Shown: piece by piece, positions 14,486 through 22,803 of the stretch
Layout of the letters: each line of letters starts with the position of its first letter
Position numbering within the stretch: position 1 is the first letter of the stretch
From: a virus
DNA length: 42,898 bases
Strand: one strand, 5' to 3'
Virus record (IMG/VR): IMGVR_UViG_3300034684_000184
Coordinates: 1-42,898 of that record
Notes under the pieces: generated by a model
What the model saw: the letters and a program-made list of their open reading frames with translations, nothing else
Database searches by the model: none
Told to the model about the DNA's origin: nothing
Position numbers and translations under genes: made by a program

Positions 14486-16141
14486 ATGACAGTAACAGCC
14501 AAGCAGATGGAGCGCATCGAGCGCCTGAGAAAACAGCTGGAAAGCTACAGGGGAATTTTCGAACCACAGTGGGCGGATATCATCAGATACCTGGCACCGA
14601 GCTACTCATCCGTCAAGCTGGGAAAGCCCGGCAGCGAGAAAGCGCCTGACTACAGGATCATCTACGATACCACAGCAACAGAGGCAAGCAACCTCATGGC
14701 AGACGGTCTGCAGGGTTATGCTTTCGGCCGTAACGTTGCCTGGTTCCGCCTGCGCTTCGAGGACAAGGCACTTAAGGACAACTCTATAGCCAAGGAATGG
14801 CTGCAGGAGACCGAGCATATCCTTGACCAGCAACTTGGCAAGAGCAACTTCTACGATGAGAGCCGGGCTTTCATCAGATGTTGCGCTGACTTTGGTACAG
14901 CAGTAATGACCATCGAGCGTGACGACGTGGAGGACATCCCTGTCTTTCGCAATCTGCATCCTGGCTCGTACGTGATCGAGGAGGACAGGCACCGCAATGT
15001 GGGGACGCTGATCAGGTCCTTCTGGCTGAACAAGGACGATGCCATAGAGAAATTCGGGGAAGAGAACCTCCCTAAGACCATCACCCAGAACAAGGACGAT
15101 GACATCTCCGTCTATGAGTTCTTCCAGTACATTGCCAGGGACACACGCATCAAGACAGATATTCCAGGTGAAGGCAAATGGGTCTCGATCTATTGGGCTG
15201 CAGCAGATAAACAGACCGCAATCAAGGAAGAGCGCATTGACGAGAAGCCTTTCTTTACGTGGCGTTGGGCAAGCAGTCCAGCAGGATCACCATGGGGAGT
15301 GGACAATCCAGGAAGCGTGCACATACCGAACATCAAGATGCTGCAGATCATGTCTGATGACCAACTCCGCGTATCACAGTTGCAGGGACGTCCCCCGATC
15401 AAGAAGACCGAGGGACTGAAGGTCAACTTCACCCCACATGGCATGACCGAACTAACTCCTGGTGCTGACTTTGCTCCAGTACAGATCGTAGGGGATATGT
15501 CGTGGACGCAGGCAATCAAGATGGAGATACGCGAATCCATCAAGAATGGATACCATACAGATTTCTTCCTGGCACTCATGAATCTGCAGGATAGGAAAAA
15601 AACTGCAACAGAGGTACAGGCTCTTGTGGATGAGAAAAGCGCAATCATGAGCAGTTTTGTCTCAAGACTGAGTCACGAATTCATCGAGCCGGTGCTTGAG
15701 GCGGTCTACCAGCAGGAAATGGACAGCCAGAACCTATCCCCTGCCCCAGCCGGTTTAGAGAGTGGGCAGCTCAAGATCGACTTTGTGAGCCCATTGGCAA
15801 TGCTTCAGAAGCGTGGCAGATCGCTGAACACCACCAAGCAATTCCTAGCGGAAATCCTTGCAATCGCAGAGGTATCACCCAGTGTCCTGGACAAGCTGGA
15901 CATGGATGCATACATCGAGATAGCAGCAGATGGCTACGACGTCAACGAGACCGTGGTCAAGAGTGCAGAGGAGGTAAAGAAAATCCGTGATGCAAGAGCA
16001 CAGATGCAGATGCAGCAGATGCAGTTCCAACAACAGATCGAGGCAGCCAAGGCTGGGGCACAGACCTATGGCGCTACGAGCAAGGCACCGGAAAAGGGAA
16101 GCCCGGCAGAGGCAACAACCAGTGGAGGTACTAGAAGATGA
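14486..16141 (+). CDS. Portal protein (T7 gp8-like head-tail connector)
   Basis: The protein has 551 residues, the usual length for the family. The pattern of the T7-type connector is visible: RLRKQLESYRGIFEPQWADI at the N-terminus, FRNLHPGSYVIEEDRHRNV, then WGVDNPGSVHIPNIKMLQIM, a Thr/Glu-rich KKTATEVQALVDEK helix and a Gln/Met-rich C-terminal helix. Twelve copies form the ring through which DNA enters and leaves. It starts right after the terminase nuclease stop and overlaps the next gene by ATGA. Confidence 0.93.
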   Translation: MTVTAKQMERIERLRKQLESYRGIFEPQWADIIRYLAPSYSSVKLGKPGSEKAPDYRIIYDTTATEASNLMADGLQGYAFGRNVAWFRLRFEDKALKDNSIAKEWLQETEHILDQQLGKSNFYDESRAFIRCCADFGTAVMTIERDDVEDIPVFRNLHPGSYVIEEDRHRNVGTLIRSFWLNKDDAIEKFGEENLPKTITQNKDDDISVYEFFQYIARDTRIKTDIPGEGKWVSIYWAAADKQTAIKEERIDEKPFFTWRWASSPAGSPWGVDNPGSVHIPNIKMLQIMSDDQLRVSQLQGRPPIKKTEGLKVNFTPHGMTELTPGADFAPVQIVGDMSWTQAIKMEIRESIKNGYHTDFFLALMNLQDRKKTATEVQALVDEKSAIMSSFVSRLSHEFIEPVLEAVYQQEMDSQNLSPAPAGLESGQLKIDFVSPLAMLQKRGRSLNTTKQFLAEILAIAEVSPSVLDKLDMDAYIEIAADGYDVNETVVKSAEEVKKIRDARAQMQMQQMQFQQQIEAAKAGAQTYGATSKAPEKGSPAEATTSGGTRR

Positions 16142-16401
16142 CAACCAAGGAACGACAGGCATGGAGGAATACCTTCAGCTCCACTGATGGCAGGGCTGTA
16201 CTGATGGACATCCTCAACCAGCTCGGATTCTTTGCCGATGATCCATCAGTGATGGACCCGAAGCTCATGGCTCATGCCAACTGGATGCTGGGTAGGCTCG
16301 GAGCCAGGACATTCAACAACCTTCCAGCCTATACCGATGCAATCGTGGACTGCGGAGGGCTGCAGGATACAAACGACAACGAAGGAGATGAACGGATATG
16401 A
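16138..16401 (+). CDS. Bbp19-like virion-associated small protein
   Basis: The protein has 87 residues. The pattern WRNTFSSTDGRAVLMDILNQ followed by GFFADDP and MLGRLG resembles the Bbp19 family of small podovirus proteins found between portal and scaffold genes. Its role is not well defined. It is coupled by ATGA overlaps to the genes on both sides, as expected for head-assembly genes. Confidence 0.65.
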   Translation: MTTKERQAWRNTFSSTDGRAVLMDILNQLGFFADDPSVMDPKLMAHANWMLGRLGARTFNNLPAYTDAIVDCGGLQDTNDNEGDERI

Positions 16402-17318
16402 ATGAACTACTCAGGCGACTGATGATGATCATGATGGCCCCGGACGGTGGAGCTGATGGAGGAGGCACTCCCTCCCCAGAAGGTAATCCTGCTCCTACAG
16501 GAGAGACAACACCGGCAGAACCTACCGGAACACCACCTAGTGGTACGAAAGGCAGTGAAGGAGCTCCAGCAGGGGATGCAAAGCTGAATGAAGGCACCAA
16601 GCCGGAGCTTCCCAAGTATGCTTCCCAGCTCTCCCCTGAGAAGCGTGAGAGCGAGGACTACCAGAAATACGTCTACAAGCACCAGAAGCTGGACGATATT
16701 GCCGACAACTATGTTGAGCTCTCCAAGAAGCTGGAGCGTTCCCTACAGGTTCCCAGCAAGGATGCAGACGAGAAAGAGATCAAGGCGTTCTTATCCAAGC
16801 TGGGCGTTCCAGAGAAGGCTGAGGAGTACGACCTTGAGGTCAAGGGAATCGACCCGGATGCACTGCCAAAGGATATGGCTGACCGCTTCCGCAAGGACTT
16901 CCATGATGCAGGGCTCACCAAGACACAGGCACAGAAGATGTACCACGTGCTTGCGAGGAACTACCTGCAGGGCATGGCTGCAATCCAGAACCAGCAGAAG
17001 CAGGCAGCACAGACCTTCGATGCACGCCTTGCTGCAAAACTGGACAAGATTTACGAGGTGAAGAGTGAGCGTGATGCAGCCATGAAGGAGTCCGCAAACC
17101 TCTTCAAGCAACACATGCAGAGAACCGGCCTTGGTAAGCTATACAAGGACTCAGGACTGATCTACAACACTGATTTTGTGCTGAAGATAGCTGCAGAGGA
17201 AAAGGCACGTGGGGGAAGGACCCTCGTGCACGGGACACCTAACGGGAAAGGTGAAGATTCTAAGGGCGAATTCGGGACCAGCTACAGCGATGAGTTCCAG
17301 AAAGCCTACGGGAAATAG
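16398..17318 (+). CDS. Capsid scaffolding protein
   Basis: The protein has 306 residues. A Gly/Pro/Thr-rich flexible first 75 residues is followed by long charged helices (QKLDDIADNYVELSKKLERS, then FRKDFHDAGLTKTQAQKMYH), as in gp9-type scaffolds of T7-like phages. The end, YSDEFQKAYGK, is probably the coat-binding tail, because scaffolds bind capsid through a short C-terminal helix. A near copy of this tail ends the next small protein. Position between portal and capsid supports the call. Confidence 0.82.
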   Translation: MNELLRRLMMIMMAPDGGADGGGTPSPEGNPAPTGETTPAEPTGTPPSGTKGSEGAPAGDAKLNEGTKPELPKYASQLSPEKRESEDYQKYVYKHQKLDDIADNYVELSKKLERSLQVPSKDADEKEIKAFLSKLGVPEKAEEYDLEVKGIDPDALPKDMADRFRKDFHDAGLTKTQAQKMYHVLARNYLQGMAAIQNQQKQAAQTFDARLAAKLDKIYEVKSERDAAMKESANLFKQHMQRTGLGKLYKDSGLIYNTDFVLKIAAEEKARGGRTLVHGTPNGKGEDSKGEFGTSYSDEFQKAYGK

Positions 17319-17329
17319 GAGAAAATACA

Positions 17330-17515
17330 ATGGGAATACTTGACGACATCCTGGCAGGTATAGAAGAACCTGAGGACACCAAGAAGAAGCAGCAGGATCC
17401 AGCAGAACCAAATACTGATCCCAAGGAGCCTGAAACTGCTGAGAGCAATGGCACTCCCTGGTACTCTGACGAGTTCAGGAACGCATACAAGATCAAGGAC
17501 CAGACCCAAGCGTAA
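17330..17515 (+). CDS. Mini-scaffold-like small protein sharing the scaffold C-terminus
   Basis: The protein has 61 residues, with AGGAG before ATG 17330. The middle is a disordered Pro/Glu/Asp stretch. The end has WYSDEFRNAYK, nearly the same as YSDEFQKAYGK at the end of the scaffold. It therefore looks like a short protein that carries only the proposed capsid-binding tail. It may tune scaffold binding, nucleate assembly or compete for the coat protein. The short first helix (ILDDILAGIEEPE) could be a second binding site. Confidence 0.6.
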   Translation: MGILDDILAGIEEPEDTKKKQQDPAEPNTDPKEPETAESNGTPWYSDEFRNAYKIKDQTQA

Positions 17516-17624
17516 CGCGCTTGGTTGCATTGCCCTCCAAGGGGGCGTGATAATCGGATAAAGGCAGCAACGGGACTTGCTTTACAGCCAAGGTGTACCG
17601 AGTAGGGAACCATAAGGCTTGGCG
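17506..17624 (+). promoter_or_regulatory. Structured leader between mini-scaffold and major capsid genes
   Basis: Four hairpins follow each other: CCAAGCG/CGCTTGG at 17506-17524 around the stop codon of the small gene; GCCC/GGGC at 17532-17546; TAAAG..CA/TG..CTTTA at 17559-17584; GCCAAG/CTTGGC at 17587-17623. None is followed by a T-run. GGGAAC occurs twice (17605 and 17630). The 166 bases from 17516 to 17681 hold no gene, unusual in this compact genome. A processing, stability or translation-control leader for the most abundant protein is the best guess. Confidence 0.5.
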
Positions 17625-17681
17625 GTGAGGGAACGGAGGCCGGCTACAAACAAAACATAAAATGTCAGAGAGGTATCAGAC

Positions 17682-18641
17682 ATGTCAAAGATCGTTAGCA
17701 CACAGGCGATGAACATCGTCGAGGCAAGCAAGAGAGAAGGCTATACCGACAAGGCGTCGTTCCTGACCCAGCTTGCCAAGAAATACGACTTGCTTCAGGT
17801 AGCACCCTGGTTCCCATCCAGTGATGGTGCATTTCACAAATACACACAGGCCGTACGGCTTGGGAACGGTGGTTTCGTGAAGGCCAACGGGCCTGTACCG
17901 TCCATCTCATCCAGTGCGGACACCTTCATTGAGGCAATCGCTTCATACCAGGCAGACAGCAGGGTGGATGACAGCATCCTGAAGACTGCCAAGGAGCCCG
18001 GCAAGGTTCGAGACTCCGAGGATGTGGCAAACCTTGAGGGTGTCATGAAGAACTGGATGTATGAGCTTTTCTACGGGACAAACTCCATCGAGGGTTTCAA
18101 GGGCTTTGCAGAGCGCAGGGCTGCATTGGACGAGCAGTACACTTTCGACAATGGTGGAACTGGCTCCGACCTCACCAGCATCTGGCTCATGGAGCTTGGG
18201 GAGAGAGGTTTCAACTTCCGTTATCCCAGTGGCGCTCAGCCAGGCATCTCAAGCGACGACAGGGGCAGGCACCTTGTGCGCACGCTTGCAGACGATGGTG
18301 ATATGTGGGCATGGGTGCGACATTACGAGATTTATGCAGGCATGGAAATAAAGAACCCGAAGGCTCTTCTCCGTCTTGCAAACATCGAGAGCGGTGGATC
18401 CACGATTGACCATGCAAAATTCATCAAGATGAAGAACCAGTTGCCTAACGTTGGACGTGATGCAGTTGGATTCGGGAACAGAACCGCACATGCAATCGTC
18501 GAGACCATGGCCTACGACAAGAGCAATGCAGCCTACTCCCTCCAGGACATCGAGGGCTTCGGTCCCGTGGTTCGTCTGGTAGGAATCCCAATCATGATGA
18601 TTGAAACCATCCTCGACACCGAAAGCGCGCTTACCGCGTAA
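17682..18641 (+). CDS. Major capsid protein
   Basis: The protein has 319 residues, preceded by GAGAGG. It matches podovirus capsid proteins in pattern: KYDLLQVAPWFPSSDG near residue 33, RDSEDVANLEGVMKNWM near 110, ELFYGTNSIEGFKGFAERRA, and NIESGGSTIDHAKFIKMK. It should adopt the HK97 fold. It follows the scaffold and precedes a Bbp16-like cement protein, the usual order. The long structured leader in front suggests high and separately controlled expression. Confidence 0.9.
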   Translation: MSKIVSTQAMNIVEASKREGYTDKASFLTQLAKKYDLLQVAPWFPSSDGAFHKYTQAVRLGNGGFVKANGPVPSISSSADTFIEAIASYQADSRVDDSILKTAKEPGKVRDSEDVANLEGVMKNWMYELFYGTNSIEGFKGFAERRAALDEQYTFDNGGTGSDLTSIWLMELGERGFNFRYPSGAQPGISSDDRGRHLVRTLADDGDMWAWVRHYEIYAGMEIKNPKALLRLANIESGGSTIDHAKFIKMKNQLPNVGRDAVGFGNRTAHAIVETMAYDKSNAAYSLQDIEGFGPVVRLVGIPIMMIETILDTESALTA

Positions 18642-18654
18642 GAAGGAGCAATAC

Positions 18655-19035
18655 ATGCGAGATAAATTATTGATGTTCGGGGCCCTGAGCCTCGCAACCA
18701 AGGACACACCAGTATACTCTGCTGATTATCTGGACATGGGAGAACCGGCAACCCATAACACAGGCAATGACGGGAACATCGACATCGTGTTCCAGCCTGC
18801 TACAGACTTCAATTTAGCAGACAGCATGACACCGTTCCTGCAGGACAGTGCAGACGGTTTATCCTGGGCTACCATTGCCACCGGCAAACTTACCGCAAAA
18901 CCCTCGGCACTCACACAGATAACCATGCCGATGCCTTCATCGCATCGCAGGTATCTGAGAGCTGGGGCAACACCAGCGAGCACTGGGGTATTCACTGCAA
19001 CCACAGTGAATGCATGGATTGAGCTCGGTAAGTGA
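18655..19035 (+). CDS. Bbp16-like capsid decoration (cement) protein
   Basis: The protein has 126 residues from ATG 18655, with AAGGAG upstream. Features shared with Bbp16-type proteins are DYLDMGEPATHNTGNDGNID followed by a strand and the later SSHRRYLRAGATPASTG. Such proteins sit on the capsid surface and stabilise it. It follows the capsid gene directly and is followed by a strong hairpin. Confidence 0.72.
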   Translation: MRDKLLMFGALSLATKDTPVYSADYLDMGEPATHNTGNDGNIDIVFQPATDFNLADSMTPFLQDSADGLSWATIATGKLTAKPSALTQITMPMPSSHRRYLRAGATPASTGVFTATTVNAWIELGK

Positions 19036-19068
19036 GATGTAGCCGGATTTGACCTCCTATAACTGTTT

Positions 19069-19108
19069 TGGCGGCGGCTTGTGGTTCGCCCGGCCGCCGC
19101 CATCTTAC
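19069..19108 (+). terminator. GC-rich hairpin after the capsid genes
   Basis: TGGCGGCGGC (19069-19078) pairs perfectly with GCCGCCGCCA (19093-19102) around a 14-base loop. The only T-rich bases after it are ATCTTACT, so termination may be partial. It would raise the ratio of head to tail transcripts and protect the 3' end of the capsid message. Confidence 0.65.
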
Positions 19109-19131
19109 TACCGAACAAGGAGAACGTACGA

Positions 19132-19335
19132 ATGAAAATCAGATGCAAGACCAGTTGTTTCCAGTCATCAAGACTCAGACGCTTCGACGAGGGAAAGGTG
19201 TACGACATTGACCAGAAGGACATGAAACAGCTTCATGAAGACGAAATTTCCAAGTATTTCACGACAGAGGACGGGAAGGACCTTGTGAAAGCTCCATCCA
19301 CTTCAACAACAACGACCGCAAAGAAGGATAAGTAG
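19132..19335 (+). CDS. Hypothetical small head or connector protein
   Basis: The protein has 67 residues from ATG 19132, with AAGGAG upstream. A strand-rich start (MKIRCKTSCFQSS) and RRFDEGKVYDID are followed by a Thr/Lys-rich tail. Many podoviruses carry a small gene of this kind between cement and tail tubular A genes; its role is not clear. Confidence 0.55.
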   Translation: MKIRCKTSCFQSSRLRRFDEGKVYDIDQKDMKQLHEDEISKYFTTEDGKDLVKAPSTSTTTTAKKDK

Positions 19336-19337
19336 CA

Positions 19338-19907
19338 ATGGCAGCGATCAGCTATGATGTGCAATGGGTGGACATCGTGAACCGAGCCCTTACCAGGGTT
19401 GGACTCACGCAGATCAGCAACCTTGATGAAGGGTCATCAGGTGCCAATTATGGCTCACAGTTGCTCCCCCAGGCAATCGAGACCGTCTACTCTGCTTACC
19501 ACTGGAGAGACGCAACCAAATACGTACAGCTTGTACCACTTGCTGAGTCTCCTGCCTATGGATACACATACCAGTACCCACTTCCTGAGGACTTTGCGCT
19601 GATCAAGAGTGTGGAAGTCTCGGAAGCCTACGAATACATGGACAAAAAAATCCTCACCAATGCAACAGAGGTATTCGTCTCATATGTGGCGCTCCCAAAG
19701 CTCCCCAGCGACATGACACCGCTTCTGAGCGACATGGTGGTGAGACAGCTTGCCTACCTCATCAGCATACCGATGGTCAAGAACGATGCAATAAGCAACA
19801 GGATCTACAGCGAGTTCCAGCAACTCCATGCAATGGCCATGACAAGGGAAGGAATTGCACAGCATGAGGAAGGCAACGCGATAGGATGGTACGACGAGAG
19901 CCGTTGA
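19338..19907 (+). CDS. Tail tubular protein A (T7 gp11-like adaptor)
   Basis: The protein has 189 residues, typical for gatekeeper/adaptor proteins. WVDIVNRALTRVGLTQI at the start and DMVVRQLAYLISIPMVKND toward the end are characteristic, as is YQYPLPEDFALIKSVEV in the middle. Twelve copies form a ring under the portal. The tail tubular B gene follows after 30 bases. Confidence 0.85.
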   Translation: MAAISYDVQWVDIVNRALTRVGLTQISNLDEGSSGANYGSQLLPQAIETVYSAYHWRDATKYVQLVPLAESPAYGYTYQYPLPEDFALIKSVEVSEAYEYMDKKILTNATEVFVSYVALPKLPSDMTPLLSDMVVRQLAYLISIPMVKNDAISNRIYSEFQQLHAMAMTREGIAQHEEGNAIGWYDESR

Positions 19908-19937
19908 CCGTCCTGTTTGACATAGGAGAGGAGCATC

Positions 19938-21728
19938 GTGGCAGACTACTCTGTTTTACAGAACAATTTCATAAGCGGGGAGATTGACCCAATGCTTGAG
20001 GGCCGGCTGGACAGTGTGAAGTACCAGACCGGCCTCAGATTGTGTCAGAATGTACTGCCTACAATCTATGGTGCCCTGGTAAAGCGACCAGGCACACGAT
20101 ACCTGGCAAGCATAGGCTCACTCATCACAAAGGCCCGCATCGTGCTTTTCGATGGTGGTGATGACAACAGGTACATCGTGGAATTCACCAACAACAAGCT
20201 ACGCTTCTTTGCCATGGATGGATCGCTGGTACTGCACTTAGGGGCCACCTATGAGATTGCAACAACATACACCGATGTACAGCTTGACGAGCTCTCCTGC
20301 GTAATGAACAAGGGAGTGCTTTATATCGTGCATCCATCCCACAAGCCGGCCAAGCTGGAAAAGACTTCCACTCCCCCATTCACCCTGACTGAGCTCACCT
20401 TCACCGGTGGTATGACCTTCTCTGCAGCAGGTGATTATCCATCCACACAGGCCTTCAAGGGAGGCCGGTGGTATCTTGCAGGCACAACGAACAACCCGAA
20501 CACCATCTATGCATCCAGGAGCCCTGACGAGACCGGGGACCGTTTTCTCAACTTCACCTTCAGTGAGCTCATCGACAGTGTTGAGACGGTGCTGCCAGAC
20601 CATGCATTTTTCCTGCAGGAGACTGATATGCACGGTTCCAGGATAAACTGGATGATAAACCAGAAGCGCATCATCGTAGGGGCCGGAAGGTCCATCTGGA
20701 TGGACAGCGGGGAAATGGCAACGCCATCCACATTCGACATGAGCGTCACCCTCAACACAGGAGCCAGCAAGGTACGCCCACAGGCATATCAGGGCTTTGT
20801 CATCTACGCAGGAACCGGTGGGAAAACACTGAACATCATCCAGTACAGCCAGGACAGCGGTGGTTATGTAGGAACCGAGCTCAGCATGACCGCAAGGCAT
20901 CTGCTCACTGCAGGCATCAAGGAATTCGTGGTTACCGAGACGCAGATAGGGGCAGTCATATGGGTGTTGCTGGAAAACGGATCCCTGCTCTCCTGTTCGC
21001 TGGACATAGGCAACAGCGTCATAGGCTGGGCACGCCACCCGCTTGGATACGGACAGGACCAGAATGAGATGGTAGTACAGAGCATCGATGTGGTCCCGGG
21101 ATCGGAGGATGAATACGACAAGTTGCTTCTGGTGGTGAAACGCTCAGGAGCGCTTTTCCTGGAATCACTGTCCATATCAATCCCAGATACGCTCCTGCAG
21201 GACTCTGCATCCCCTGCATACATAGACTGCCACAGCTACCACTACAATGCATCTGGGACCGACAGCTTGAATGTGCCATACCTTGGAGGGGAAACGGTTG
21301 ACGCAATCGCTGACCAGGCAGTCCTTCCTGTACGAGTGGTATCCCCCTCAGGGGATGTCACCTATGACCGAACTTTCATGAGGATAAACATCGGCTTCCC
21401 TATAGAGGCAAAGCTGACCATTCTCAGACCGGAGCTTCCATCAAACGGAACAAGTATTGGAAAGAGAAGGCAATATCTCAGTGTAGCGCTCCGTATCCAC
21501 AAAACACTTGGAGGGGAGCTACAGATTGAGGGAAGGACCATACCGATTCTCTCCCTTACTCCAGGGGAATACGAATATGGGACCACGTTGGAACTTGTGA
21601 CAGGTGATATCAAGGCTGAGGTCAGTTCATCGGTTGACTATGAGGGTTCGGTCACTTTGGTGAGTGAGGAGCCGCTGCCTTTCAACCTCCTTGCAATCAT
21701 CACGAAATACGGTTTGGTGGAGGTGTAG
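19938..21728 (+). CDS. Tail tubular protein B / tail nozzle (T7 gp12-like)
   Basis: The protein has 596 residues. The N-terminal signature NFISGEIDPMLEGRLDSVKY followed by NVLPTIYGALVKRPGTRYLA is diagnostic of podovirus tail nozzle proteins. The middle has FKGGRWYLAGTTNNPNTIYA and TFSELIDSVETVLPDHAFF, also conserved. Six copies form the nozzle that meets the cell surface. It is somewhat shorter than T7 gp12 (about 794 residues) but normal for this wider group. Confidence 0.9.
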   Translation: MADYSVLQNNFISGEIDPMLEGRLDSVKYQTGLRLCQNVLPTIYGALVKRPGTRYLASIGSLITKARIVLFDGGDDNRYIVEFTNNKLRFFAMDGSLVLHLGATYEIATTYTDVQLDELSCVMNKGVLYIVHPSHKPAKLEKTSTPPFTLTELTFTGGMTFSAAGDYPSTQAFKGGRWYLAGTTNNPNTIYASRSPDETGDRFLNFTFSELIDSVETVLPDHAFFLQETDMHGSRINWMINQKRIIVGAGRSIWMDSGEMATPSTFDMSVTLNTGASKVRPQAYQGFVIYAGTGGKTLNIIQYSQDSGGYVGTELSMTARHLLTAGIKEFVVTETQIGAVIWVLLENGSLLSCSLDIGNSVIGWARHPLGYGQDQNEMVVQSIDVVPGSEDEYDKLLLVVKRSGALFLESLSISIPDTLLQDSASPAYIDCHSYHYNASGTDSLNVPYLGGETVDAIADQAVLPVRVVSPSGDVTYDRTFMRINIGFPIEAKLTILRPELPSNGTSIGKRRQYLSVALRIHKTLGGELQIEGRTIPILSLTPGEYEYGTTLELVTGDIKAEVSSSVDYEGSVTLVSEEPLPFNLLAIITKYGLVEV

Positions 21729-21729
21729 C

Positions 21730-22785
21730 ATGGCCTTGAAATGGTGGGAACATGTATTAGCAATAGGCACAGGAGTAGGTGTAGGACTTCTGACTGCAAA
21801 TCCATTTGCGGGAGTTGCGGCAGCCGGTGGTGTATATGGTATTGCGACAAAGAGCGACGAGCTTGATCTGGCAGAAGAGAACCAAGCCGTAGCCGAGGAA
21901 AGTCTCAATCTCCAATATGGTGGGACTTTCAATGATGCCAAGAACGACCTGATAAGCTACCAGGAAAACTTCGACCAGATCAAGGATGTCACCATCCCCA
22001 CCCTCATATCGGACATAGAAGCGCTCAACCGCTCACTGGATATGTGGGATGAGAATTACGACTACGAGACCGGCAAGATAGAAGCAGATATAGAGCAAGT
22101 GGATACCGCCTTGGCCAACTGGCAGGGTGAGTATGACGTGAGCATGGGAAATCTGCAGGAACAGGGGCGTGGACAGCTCGGACAACTGCTCAGCAACTGG
22201 ACCAGTACAAACGTGGTCGCTGCTGAGCGTGGTGCAACAGGATCCATGGGACTGGTTGCAGGACAGCAGAAATCAAATGTGGTGCGTTTCGCAGGCTCTG
22301 ACATGCGTCTTTCCGGTGGTGATGGCCTATATGGACAGGCCTATACTGCACAGGACGCTGAACTCCAGGCCAACAAGCAGACATTGCTCACCCAGCAGAA
22401 TCTGTTATCCCAGAACCTTGCGCTTACCCAGAACAACCTCAACGCACAGAAGACCAACTGGGAAGACCAGCTTGGGGTGCTACAGGGAAACCTTGTCAGC
22501 AATATCGACAGCCTAGGGGATATGAGTGAGCAGATTGGTGCACAATACGGCGTTGTTGATGACGCGAGGAAAGCTGCAGGATATGGGACCGACATGATGG
22601 CCGGTCTTACCGAAACAACCGACAACTACAGCAGGGCAGAGCTTGAGGACCTGTATACGGCTGCAGGGCTTGACCCTGCCACCATGCCGGAGGATGAGAC
22701 ATCAGTCCTGGATACACTCAAGGGAACTGACTGGTGGAAGAGCCTGAAGAACATGTTCAAGAACCTTGGAACTGAGTCTGCATAA
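21730..22785 (+). CDS. Internal virion protein (gp14-like)
   Basis: The protein has 351 residues from ATG 21730; the reading frame is open further upstream within the previous gene. An N-terminal hydrophobic Gly/Ala segment (LAIGTGVGVGLLTANPFAG) is followed by long helices with much Gln and Asn. This layout and the position match the first of three ejection proteins in T7-like phages. These are released into the cell envelope to form a channel for DNA. Confidence 0.75.
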   Translation: MALKWWEHVLAIGTGVGVGLLTANPFAGVAAAGGVYGIATKSDELDLAEENQAVAEESLNLQYGGTFNDAKNDLISYQENFDQIKDVTIPTLISDIEALNRSLDMWDENYDYETGKIEADIEQVDTALANWQGEYDVSMGNLQEQGRGQLGQLLSNWTSTNVVAAERGATGSMGLVAGQQKSNVVRFAGSDMRLSGGDGLYGQAYTAQDAELQANKQTLLTQQNLLSQNLALTQNNLNAQKTNWEDQLGVLQGNLVSNIDSLGDMSEQIGAQYGVVDDARKAAGYGTDMMAGLTETTDNYSRAELEDLYTAAGLDPATMPEDETSVLDTLKGTDWWKSLKNMFKNLGTESA

Positions 22786-22803
22786 GACATTGGAGAAACG
22801 ATA

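Noticed and set aside
20238-21038. 266-codon open frame opposite tail tubular B
   Set aside because: A shadow of a well-supported gene; Cys/His-rich nonsense-like product and no start signal.
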